From CALMFQ01 sp964495595 (GTDB taxonomy: Bacteria > Pseudomonadota > Gammaproteobacteria > Burkholderiales > SCOH01), in assembly GCA_964495595.1 (NCBI GenBank), contig CAZBWH010000035.1, forward strand, positions 1 to 32,271: a stretch of 32,271 nt of DNA, written 5' to 3'. A program made the position numbers and the translations under genes. The notes under the pieces were generated by a model that saw nothing but the letters and a program-made list of their open reading frames with translations, did not search any database and had not been told where the DNA came from. Below, piece after piece: positions 7,291 through 14,787 of the stretch (the stretch's first letter is position 1; the number at the start of each line of letters is the position of its first letter).

Positions 7291-9810
7291 CTATTCGTCC
7301 CGGTTGGGGGTCAGAACGCTACGATTGCCGTTCGATTCCATCGGTGACACCAGTCCTGCGGCTTCCATCTGTTCAATCAGCCGGGCGGCCCGGTTGTAGC
7401 CGATGCGCAAATGACGTTGCACGGCCGAGATCGACGCCCGGCGGGTTTTCAGTACGATCGCAACCGCTTCGTCATACAGCGGATCGGCTTCGGCATCCAT
7501 TCCGGCGGCTTCACCCCCCCCGTTGCCACCGTCGTCAAGCAGCGCGCCGCCGGTGAGAATGCCATCGATATAGTCGGGCTCGCCGGTGGACTTCAGGAAT
7601 TCCACCACATGATGCACTTCGTCATCGGCGACAAATGCACCATGTACCCGTTGCGGGTAGCCGGTGCCGGGAGGCAGGAACAACATATCACCCTGGCCAA
7701 GCAGCGATTCGGCGCCCATCTGGTCGAGAATGGTGCGCGAGTCGATTTTCGACGATACCTGGAACGCGATCCGGGTCGGGATATTGGCCTTGATCAGGCC
7801 GGTGATCACATCGACCGACGGCCGCTGCGTTGCCAGAATCAGGTGGATGCCTGCGGCACGGGCTTTCTGCGCCAGGCGGGCGATCAATTCCTCGATTTTC
7901 TTGCCGGCGACCATCATCAGGTCGGCGAATTCGTCGACCACCACGACGATGAACGGCAGTACTTCCAGTGGCTCCGGATCGTCCGGTGTCAATGTGAACG
8001 GGTTGGTGATCTTTTTGCCGGCTTTTTCCGCTTCTTTCAGCTTCTGGTTGTAACCGGCGATGTTGCGCACGCCCATCGCCGACATCAGCTTGTAACGTTT
8101 TTCCATCTCGGCCACGCACCAGTTGAGCGCGTTGGCGGCCAGTTTCATGTCGGTGACCACCGGCGCCAGCAGGTGCGGAATCCCGTCGTAGACCGACAGT
8201 TCGAGCATTTTCGGATCGACCATGATGAAACGCACGTCGTGCGGCGATGCCTTGTACAGCAACGACAGAATCATGGTGTTGACGCCGACCGACTTGCCCG
8301 AGCCGGTGGTACCGGCCACCAGCAGGTGCGGCATCTTGCCCAGATCGGCCACCACCGGCTTGCCGGCGATATCCTTGCCCAGCGCCACGGTCAGGTGCGA
8401 CGACATCTGCGCATAAGGTTCGGAGGCGAGGATTTCCGACAGCCGCACGATCTGGCGTTTCGGGTTCGGCAGCTCCAGGCCCATGTAGGTCTTGCCGGGA
8501 ATGGTTTCGACCACGCGGATCGATACCAGGCCCAGGGCGCGTGCCAGGTCTTTCATCAGGTTGACGATCTGCGCGCCCTTGACGCCGACGGCGGGGTCGA
8601 TTTCGTAACGGGTGATCACCGGGCCGGGGTAAGCAGCGACGATTTTGACTTCTACGCCGAAATCGGCCAGCTTGCGCTCGATCAGCCGGGAGGTGTATTC
8701 CAGGGTTTCGTGGCTGACTGATTCCTGCAGCACACCAGGCGGTTCAAGCAGGGTAACCGACGGCAGCAGGCCGGACGCATGGGAGGCCGGCAAGGGCAGG
8801 TCGTCAAACAGCGGTCGCTGGACTTCCTTGCGAGCCTCGGCAACAGCCGGTTTTTCGGCACGTTCAACCTTGGTCGGGCGGAATGAGGGCGCTGCGATGG
8901 CTGCTTCAGGAGGATCGATCTCCTCGGCGAAATCGAAAGGTACTTCCCCTGGCGGGGCGGCATTCACCCATGCTGCCGGCTGGGTCGCCACACCGCTGGC
9001 CAGTGGCTCGGGCGCATCAGTTTTGGGCTGTGGCGCCACGGCTGGCAGACTGGGCTCGCTGAAAGTCGGCTCGATGGCTTCGTTGCGCGATCGGGTCGTT
9101 TGGGTGGCTTTTTCCGGTTTGCCTGCGGCTACGGCGGCATCGGGTTGGGCAGCGGGGCGACGCAGTCGCCACTCCTGATGCAGATTGACGGCCTTGAGCC
9201 AGGTTTTTTCCAGCCAGGTTCCCAGTGATTCCATGACTTGCAGCCAGGAAATGCCGGTAAAGATGGAAAAACCGACTGCAATCAATGCCAGCATGATCAG
9301 CGTGGCACCGGAAAATCCGATCACCCGGTGCAGCGAGTCGCCAACTTCCGCACCCAGCAAGCCTCCCGGAGCCAGCGGCAGGGGGGCTTTCATACTGTAC
9401 ATACGCAGCGATTCCAGCCCGCAGCTGGCAACCAGCAAGGTGACGAATCCACTGACCCGAATAAATGCCACCGGTTTGCTGCCGGCTTCCACCCGGTCGA
9501 TCCGTTTGTAACCCCACCAGATCGCTGCGATGCAGAACACCACCCACCACCAGGCAGAAAATCCGAACAGGTACAGCAGCAGGTCAGAGATCCAGGCCCC
9601 CAGCTCGCCGCCACGGTTCTGCATCTGCGGCCGGGTGGCACTGTGCGACCAGCCGGGGTCAGCCGGGTGATACGACAACAGGATCAATACCAGGTAGATC
9701 GCCGCTACGACCAGCACCAGCCACCACGATTCACGCAACAGACTGGCGACATGAGGGGGCAGCGGGGAGCGCTGGTTGGGTACGGCTTGAGGTTTTTTGA
9801 ATAAATTCAT
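7291..9810 (-). CDS. ftsK: DNA translocase FtsK
   Basis: An 839-residue membrane-anchored DNA pump that coordinates septation with clearing and dimer resolution of the chromosome terminus. The N-terminal ~190 residues hold four hydrophobic segments (e.g. WWLVLVVAAIYLVLILLSY), typical of the FtsK_4TM anchor that localises it to the division septum. A proline/alanine-rich linker spans about 215-345. The RecA-like motor follows, with Walker A GTTGSGKS near residue 500 and Walker B VVVVDEFADL near 620. The C-terminal ~65 residues are the winged-helix gamma domain (SISAVQRHLRIGYNRAARLI), which reads KOPS and activates XerCD. The linker is short compared with E. coli FtsK, as is usual outside enterics. 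The gene appears monocistronic, with its own promoter and terminator. Confidence 0.97.
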   Translation of the reverse strand: MNLFKKPQAVPNQRSPLPPHVASLLRESWWLVLVVAAIYLVLILLSYHPADPGWSHSATRPQMQNRGGELGAWISDLLLYLFGFSAWWWVVFCIAAIWWGYKRIDRVEAGSKPVAFIRVSGFVTLLVASCGLESLRMYSMKAPLPLAPGGLLGAEVGDSLHRVIGFSGATLIMLALIAVGFSIFTGISWLQVMESLGTWLEKTWLKAVNLHQEWRLRRPAAQPDAAVAAGKPEKATQTTRSRNEAIEPTFSEPSLPAVAPQPKTDAPEPLASGVATQPAAWVNAAPPGEVPFDFAEEIDPPEAAIAAPSFRPTKVERAEKPAVAEARKEVQRPLFDDLPLPASHASGLLPSVTLLEPPGVLQESVSHETLEYTSRLIERKLADFGVEVKIVAAYPGPVITRYEIDPAVGVKGAQIVNLMKDLARALGLVSIRVVETIPGKTYMGLELPNPKRQIVRLSEILASEPYAQMSSHLTVALGKDIAGKPVVADLGKMPHLLVAGTTGSGKSVGVNTMILSLLYKASPHDVRFIMVDPKMLELSVYDGIPHLLAPVVTDMKLAANALNWCVAEMEKRYKLMSAMGVRNIAGYNQKLKEAEKAGKKITNPFTLTPDDPEPLEVLPFIVVVVDEFADLMMVAGKKIEELIARLAQKARAAGIHLILATQRPSVDVITGLIKANIPTRIAFQVSSKIDSRTILDQMGAESLLGQGDMLFLPPGTGYPQRVHGAFVADDEVHHVVEFLKSTGEPDYIDGILTGGALLDDGGNGGGEAAGMDAEADPLYDEAVAIVLKTRRASISAVQRHLRIGYNRAARLIEQMEAAGLVSPMESNGNRSVLTPNRDE

Positions 9811-9845
9811 GATTATAGCGCCGTTACTAAAAGCATTTTGTGACG

Positions 9846-9874
9846 ATTATAGCTGTTAACGGCAGCAGCGTGAA
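9846..9874 (-). promoter_or_regulatory. Probable sigma-70 promoter of ftsK
   Basis: Reading the minus strand, TTCACG (-35, 9869-9874) and a perfect TATAAT (-10, 9846-9851) are separated by 17 nt. Transcription would start about 30 bases before the ftsK ATG. A second TATAAT lies against the ATG itself and is too close to be useful. Confidence 0.6.
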
Positions 9875-9935
9875 AAGCTTGAGGGGCCTATATTGCAAAG
9901 TGCATACATAGCGCTTCCGGCGCGAGGGAGGTGAC

Positions 9936-10685
9936 ATGCTATTGTTTCTGGCTCGCTGGACAAGAATCCTGACCGGATGGATCGATCTGACGCTGTTTAC
10001 GGTGGTGATGCTGGTACTGGCCTGGTTGCCGGCGGCCCTGCGCCAGCGTGTGTACCCTCCGCTATTCCACGCCTGGTGCCGGGTGTTCGTCCGAGCCGTC
10101 AACGTGGATCTGCGTCTGCACCAGAAGAACGTCAGGCCCTTGCCTGCACAATACATTCTGGTGGCAAACCACCCTTCGGCCTTCGAGGATATTGGTGTAC
10201 CCGCATTGTTCCCGGTAACGTCACTGGCCAAGATCGAGGTTCGGGACTGGTGGATCGTCGGCCGGATCGCCGTGGCCTGTGGCACGCTGTTCGTCCAGCG
10301 CGAGTCGGCCGACTCGCGCCGGGCGGCCTTGCAGGCAATCGTCGATGGTTTGCATGCCGGCAAGAATATCGCTCTCTATCCTGAAAGTGGATGCAAGGGG
10401 CGGCGTTTGTACAGCCATTTCCGCTACGGGGCGTTTGAAGCCAGCCTGGCCAGCGGGGTGCCGATTCTGCCCGTCTTTATCCACTATGAGGCACAGGACG
10501 ATTTCGAGTGGCGCGATCCACAGACCTTGCCCGACAAGATGTGGCACTTCATCACCACGCGCAACAATCACGCCAACTATTACGTTTACGATGCGATCGA
10601 CCCGGCAGGGTTCGATAGCAAAGAGTCATATTGCCAATATGTGTACGGGTTGTATCAGCGCTGGCAGCAGCAGTATCTGGAGTGA
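9936..10685 (+). CDS. PlsC-like lysophospholipid acyltransferase
   Basis: A 249-residue protein with a strong GAGGGAGGTGAC ribosome site. An N-terminal hydrophobic stretch (about residues 15-35) anchors it to the inner membrane. The acyltransferase fold follows with motif I ANHPSAFEDIG (about residue 75), motif II-like CGTLFVQRE (about 113) and motif III LYPESGCKG (about 148). This family transfers acyl chains to lysophospholipids such as 1-acyl-glycerol-3-phosphate, or to related acceptors; the substrate cannot be read from the sequence. Motif I is odd: the aspartate of the canonical HX4D pair is replaced by glutamate (HPSAFE), with an aspartate one residue later. It is divergent from ftsK and convergent with the flagellar operon. 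Confidence 0.85.
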   Translation: MLLFLARWTRILTGWIDLTLFTVVMLVLAWLPAALRQRVYPPLFHAWCRVFVRAVNVDLRLHQKNVRPLPAQYILVANHPSAFEDIGVPALFPVTSLAKIEVRDWWIVGRIAVACGTLFVQRESADSRRAALQAIVDGLHAGKNIALYPESGCKGRRLYSHFRYGAFEASLASGVPILPVFIHYEAQDDFEWRDPQTLPDKMWHFITTRNNHANYYVYDAIDPAGFDSKESYCQYVYGLYQRWQQQYLE

Positions 10686-10715
10686 CCGCGGGGCAGGGAG
10701 GCTTGAGGCCGCCAG

Positions 10716-11465
10716 TCAGGCCAGATAAGCCTGCAGCCGTGATTCGATGATGCGCGGGTTTTCACCGTTACCGATGGCAACCAGGCCGGTTACGAACATT
10801 TCCTTCAGCTTCACCTGGTGTTCGATATGCGCTTTCAGCTTGTTGGCGATAGGCAGAAACAACAGATTGGCACTGCCCACGCCATAGATGGTGGCCACAA
10901 ACGCTACGGCAATGCCGCCGCCGAGCTTGGATGGGTCGGAGAGGTTTTCCATGACATGAATCAGCCCCATCACGGCGCCCAGAATGCCAATGGTCGGTGC
11001 GTAGCCTCCCGCAGCCTCCCATACCTTGGCTGCGTTGCGCTGTCCGTCTTCGTAGAGATCGATTTCCAGCTCCAGCGAAGCACGCAACTGCTCCGGCTCG
11101 GTGCCATCCACCAGTAGCTGAATGCCTTTTTTCATGAACGGATCGCTTTGGGCGTTCATCTGTGCCTCCAGTGCCAGCAGGCCTCCTTTGCGCGAGGCCT
11201 GGCTCCATTCCAGCATGGTGCGGATCAGTCGTTCCGGGTTGTAACCGGGCGGCAAGAACACCCATTTCGCCAGTCGCATGCCCCGCAGGAATACCTGGCT
11301 GCTGCTTTGCAGCATCACCGCGCCAAATGTGCCACCGAGTACGATCAGGAATGCCGTCAATTGCAGCAAGGAGGCGATGTGTCCCCCTTCCAGGGCCTGG
11401 CCGCCCAGAATGGCCAGCAGAGCCAGTGCGATACCGATGACGCTGATTTTGTCCAGATTCTGCAT
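10716..11465 (-). CDS. motC: Flagellar stator subunit, MotA/MotC type
   Basis: A 249-residue, four-helix membrane protein of the MotA/PomA/MotC family, the proton- or sodium-channel half of the stator that drives the flagellar motor. Helices 1 and 2 are at the N-terminus (VIGIALALLAILGG, then AFLIVLGGTFGAVML). The cytoplasmic loop that touches FliG follows, and then helices 3 and 4 with the conserved proline in GYAPTIGILGAVMGLI and a second in LLFLPIANKLK. It has a good ribosome site (AAGGACC) 23 bases after the fliA stop, as the last gene of the flagellar operon. The symbol motC follows the Pseudomonas-style location after fliA. The MotB/MotD partner that normally follows is absent: the next gene is convergent. 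Confidence 0.88.
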   Translation of the reverse strand: MQNLDKISVIGIALALLAILGGQALEGGHIASLLQLTAFLIVLGGTFGAVMLQSSSQVFLRGMRLAKWVFLPPGYNPERLIRTMLEWSQASRKGGLLALEAQMNAQSDPFMKKGIQLLVDGTEPEQLRASLELEIDLYEDGQRNAAKVWEAAGGYAPTIGILGAVMGLIHVMENLSDPSKLGGGIAVAFVATIYGVGSANLLFLPIANKLKAHIEHQVKLKEMFVTGLVAIGNGENPRIIESRLQAYLA

Positions 11466-11488
11466 CTGTGGTCCTTATTCGCTGGCGA

Positions 11489-12205
11489 TTATTTCAGCCA
11501 GTCTTTCAGGCGGCTCCGCAAGCGGGCCACAGCCTGGCTGTGCAACTGGCAAATCCGTGATTCGGATACCCCCAGCACAGCACCAATTTCCTTAAGATTG
11601 AGCTCTTGCTCGTAGTAAAGCGCCATGACCAGCTTTTCCCGCTCCGGCAGGACTTCGATCGCCTCGCCAAGGCTGTGCCGAAACCGCGCATCGTCCAGAA
11701 CCAATGCCGGATTCGAGGCGTGATCCGCCCGCAGGTTGTCCAAGTGGCTGCCTTCGTCGTCAGTGTCAGTATCGTCGTAGTGGATCAGCTGAAAACCCCG
11801 GGCGTCATCCAGCATCTGTTGATAGTCGGCCAGCGGCAGGCCCAGTTCATTGGCGATATCCTGTTCGACAGGCGCTCGGCCCAGCTTTTGCTCCAGCCGA
11901 TGAATCGCTGACTCGATGCTGCGCAGGTTTTTGCGGCTGCTGCGAGGCATCCAGTCGGCCTCGCGCAGTTCATCGAGAATGGCTCCGCGTATCCGTTGGG
12001 TGGCGTAGGTTTCGAACTGCGCCCCCTGGCCTGCATCAAAATGATAGGCTGCTTCCATCAGGCCGATCATTCCGGCCTGGATCAGGTCGCCCACATCCAC
12101 GCTGGCCGGCACGCGTGCCATGAAGTGATAGGCGATGCGTTTGACCAGCGGTGCAAATTGCCGGATTCGATCGTCGGGGGTAATGCCGATATCGGGTTTG
12201 TACAT
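11489..12205 (-). CDS. fliA: Flagellar sigma factor FliA (sigma-28)
   Basis: A 238-residue sigma-70 family factor of group 3, the size of E. coli FliA (239). Region 2 lies at about 15-85 (VDVGDLIQAGMIGLMEAA, then QRIRGAILDELREADW), region 3 at about 90-150, and region 4 at about 180-236 with LNLKEIGAVLGVSESRICQL as the helix-turn-helix. It directs late flagellar genes such as flagellin, chemotaxis and motor genes and is normally held by the anti-sigma FlgM. The start is 7 bases past the flhG stop with no clear ribosome site, so translation is probably coupled to flhG. Confidence 0.97.
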   Translation of the reverse strand: MYKPDIGITPDDRIRQFAPLVKRIAYHFMARVPASVDVGDLIQAGMIGLMEAAYHFDAGQGAQFETYATQRIRGAILDELREADWMPRSSRKNLRSIESAIHRLEQKLGRAPVEQDIANELGLPLADYQQMLDDARGFQLIHYDDTDTDDEGSHLDNLRADHASNPALVLDDARFRHSLGEAIEVLPEREKLVMALYYEQELNLKEIGAVLGVSESRICQLHSQAVARLRSRLKDWLK

Positions 12206-12212
12206 GGTGGTG

Positions 12213-13100
12213 TCAGGGGTGATTCAGGCCTTCGGCCAGAGCCCGGCTGCTCTGGATCAGGCGATGAACAAAGCTGGTCGGCGTGGTCAGCTGGCCAGCC
12301 GGTTGCTGCCAGCCGTCGATCGCACTGGCCAGTTGTACAAAAGCGCAGCTGGATTCTGCGTCCGGAAAGGCATTTACTACCGGTTGCTGCAGACGGTTGG
12401 CCCTGGCCAGCCGGTCATCTTCCGGCACAAAGCCGATTAGGCGTAGCGAGACATCAATGTAGCGACCTGCTACTTCGACAAGGCGCCGGAACAGGGTTTG
12501 CGCTTCAGAAAGTGACTGCACACGGGTAATCAGCACCCTGAAACGGTGCTGGCCATATTCGCGATGCAGCAGCTTGATGATCGCGTAGGCATCAGTGATG
12601 GATTCTGCACGATGGCTGATGACGATTACGTTTTCTTCTGCCGCCAGGTTCAGGCTGGGTAGCGGATTGGTGACCGCCGGACGTGCGTCGACCAGGATCA
12701 GGTCAACTGTCGAGGTCAGCTGGCTGAATTCGAATGCCAGCCGGTCTTCTTCATACGCGCCCAGGCGGGCGAGGCTGGCCGGGCTGGCACAAAGCTGGAT
12801 CAGGTCAACCCCTGCAGGCAGGGCAATCAGCGCCCGCTCCAGCGGCAGTCGTTGCTGGAGAACCTGTTCCAGATCGATGGCCTGTTGGATGCCAAATCGT
12901 GAAGCGATATTGCCCGGTCCGAGGTGTTCATCCAGGACCAAGACCCTGCGTCCCTGATGAGACAGCGCCAGGGCCAGATTCAATACCGTACTGGTGGTGC
13001 CGGTTCCGCCGCGTCCGCCATTGAAGCAGATGCTGCGCGTGTGATCACGGGCAACCAGCCGTCGCAGCCCTGCCGCCTGATCTCCTTGCCAATCAGCCAT
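12213..13100 (-). CDS. flhG: FlhG/FleN (MinD-like flagellar number regulator), degenerate ATP site
   Basis: A 295-residue SIMIBI-class protein overlapping flhF by 8 bases. FlhG normally works with FlhF to set flagellar number and position. The N-terminal helix keeps the FlhF-activating DQAxxLR motif (DQAAGLR, residues 7-13). The nucleotide-binding site is eroded. The deviant Walker A KGGxGKT reads RGGTGTT (residues 30-36), so both hallmark lysines are R30 and T35. The DxD motif reads DEH (57-59), and the DTAAG-type switch reads DARPA (138-142). The rest of the MinD fold is intact and colinear (e.g. VIVISHRAESITDAYAIIKLL, split by no frameshift). I infer a protein that has kept its FlhF contact but may bind ATP weakly or not at all. 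Betaproteobacterial FlhG may commonly show this; I could not compare. Confidence 0.9.
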   Translation of the reverse strand: MADWQGDQAAGLRRLVARDHTRSICFNGGRGGTGTTSTVLNLALALSHQGRRVLVLDEHLGPGNIASRFGIQQAIDLEQVLQQRLPLERALIALPAGVDLIQLCASPASLARLGAYEEDRLAFEFSQLTSTVDLILVDARPAVTNPLPSLNLAAEENVIVISHRAESITDAYAIIKLLHREYGQHRFRVLITRVQSLSEAQTLFRRLVEVAGRYIDVSLRLIGFVPEDDRLARANRLQQPVVNAFPDAESSCAFVQLASAIDGWQQPAGQLTTPTSFVHRLIQSSRALAEGLNHP

Positions 13101-14601
13101 TCAGCCCTCCTGCCTTGCTGACCCGGGACTGATCGGCATTGGCGCCGTAATACAGGGGATATTCCTCGGCTCGCAGCGTGTAGGGTGACATGTCCGGCTC
13201 AGTGCGGAACGACCGATCGAGCAGGTACAGTGGATTGGGCAGGTGCAGATCTTCGGGAACCCGCTGACCATTGGTGACATAGTGCAGCGGTAGTTTGTGC
13301 CGGATGATGACATCCAGCGCAGTGCCCAGCGACATGGCCTCGTCCAGCTTGGTCAGAATGGCGCCGGCAAGTCCGCCTCCTTGCTGGTAGCACCGCACAA
13401 CATCGTCAAGTGTGCTGCCTTGCGCGGTTGCTGATACCAGCAGGATACGCTCGACCTGGCTGCTTCTACCGGCCAGCAGTGCGATCTGCTCGGTCAGCCG
13501 TTTGTCGCGCTGGCTCATGCCGACCGTGTCGATCAACACCAGAAAACGATTTCCCAGATCCGACAGGGTTAGTTGCAGGTCGTCTTCGTCTTTGACCGAA
13601 TAGACCGGGACGCCAAGGATTTTGCCGTAGATGCGCAACTGATCGTGCGCACCAATCCGGTAGCTGTCCGTGGTGATCAGCGCAATATTGCTGGCACCAT
13701 GCTTGAGTGTGCAACGGGCTGCGATCTTGGCTACCGTTGTGGTTTTTCCTACCCCGGTCGGGCCGACCAGTGCGAAGACGCCGCCACGATCAATCAGATC
13801 CTGGCCTGCCGCAATGACCGGGAGGTTGCGCTGCAGCGCGGTACGAATCCATTTCATGCCGGTGTCGATGTCATAGCTGCCCGGCATGTGATCCAGCAAT
13901 TGACGGGTCAGGGCAGGGCTGTAGCCATAAGACAGCATCCGGCGAAATACCTCGAGCTTTTCGGGCGAGTGTTTCTGCAAATCGCTCCAAGCCAGGCCGG
14001 CAAGCTGGCCTTCCATCATCTGCCGCAGGAATTTCAGCTCCTTGACAATGTCGCGCATCGCTTCGCCGGTCTGGCCATCCTGCTGTTCAGGTGTCGCGGA
14101 GGCGGGGGCGGGGCGGCTGGGTCGGGTTTCCTCGACATCGTCGATCACGTACCGTTCGGTGCGCCGCGGCTTGGCCGGGGTATCGGGCAGGGCGGCTGGC
14201 GGAGGATCGGCGCGGGGCGGGGTGAATGGACGTGGTTCGGCTCGGGCCTTGGCTGTCGCTGCTGGCGGTTCTGCCTGGCTGGAAATGGCCGCCACGAACG
14301 CATCCTCCGGCGTAGTGTCGTCTTCTTCCGGCAGGGCATAAGTGCGTTGCAGCGAGCGGCTACGGGCGTGACTGTTGTTGCTGGCTGCTGGCGGCAAAGC
14401 TGCGGCTACGGTGCGATTGGCAGGATTGCTGGCGGTATTGTTGGTTAGCGTGGCTACGTCGGCATCGGATGCTGCCATGATCTCGACCCCACCGCCGGCA
14501 ATTTGACGGTTGGCCAGAATCAATGCGTCACGTCCGAGCGCATCGCGTACCTGCCGCAATGCATCACGGGTGTTCGAGCCATAAAATTTTTTGACGATCA
14601 T
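13093..14601 (-). CDS. flhF: Flagellar biosynthesis GTPase FlhF
   Basis: A 502-residue SRP-type GTPase that recruits early flagellar parts to the cell pole. A basic N-terminal B domain (residues 1-45, MIVKKFYGSNTRDALRQV) is followed by a long, low-complexity Pro/Ala-rich linker (about 60-175). The N domain and the GTPase G domain come next. The P-loop GPTGVGKT is at 280-287, the G2-like DSYRIGAHDQLRIYGKI near 312-328, the DTVG motif at 358-361 and TKLD at 417-420, so the GTP site looks intact. The start ATG has only a weak ribosome site. A 186-base interval separates it from flhA on the same strand, so an internal promoter is possible but none is clear. Confidence 0.97.
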   Translation of the reverse strand: MIVKKFYGSNTRDALRQVRDALGRDALILANRQIAGGGVEIMAASDADVATLTNNTASNPANRTVAAALPPAASNNSHARSRSLQRTYALPEEDDTTPEDAFVAAISSQAEPPAATAKARAEPRPFTPPRADPPPAALPDTPAKPRRTERYVIDDVEETRPSRPAPASATPEQQDGQTGEAMRDIVKELKFLRQMMEGQLAGLAWSDLQKHSPEKLEVFRRMLSYGYSPALTRQLLDHMPGSYDIDTGMKWIRTALQRNLPVIAAGQDLIDRGGVFALVGPTGVGKTTTVAKIAARCTLKHGASNIALITTDSYRIGAHDQLRIYGKILGVPVYSVKDEDDLQLTLSDLGNRFLVLIDTVGMSQRDKRLTEQIALLAGRSSQVERILLVSATAQGSTLDDVVRCYQQGGGLAGAILTKLDEAMSLGTALDVIIRHKLPLHYVTNGQRVPEDLHLPNPLYLLDRSFRTEPDMSPYTLRAEEYPLYYGANADQSRVSKAGGLNG

Positions 14602-14787
14602 GCTGCGCCGCCCGGTGAATCTGGGCGCCGGTCTGGTCGGCTGCCATCCTTGCCGGCAACAGGCGAACTCACCCGTTGGCAGGCAGCATGTCGGTGTTTG
14701 ATGTCGGTCATTGTCCCTTGTCCGGGTGCGCGGTCAAGCGCTGCTGCCGGAAGAATGCGTCGCGGGCAAGCCGCGTGCTTCAGCCGG

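Noticed and set aside
7411..8721. 436-residue antisense frame opposite ftsK
   Set aside because: Its composition is typical of a shadow and the FtsK motifs are on the other strand.
14675..14770. Sigma-54 promoter before flhF
   Set aside because: The best candidate has GG and TTG one base too far apart, and spacing is critical for sigma-54.
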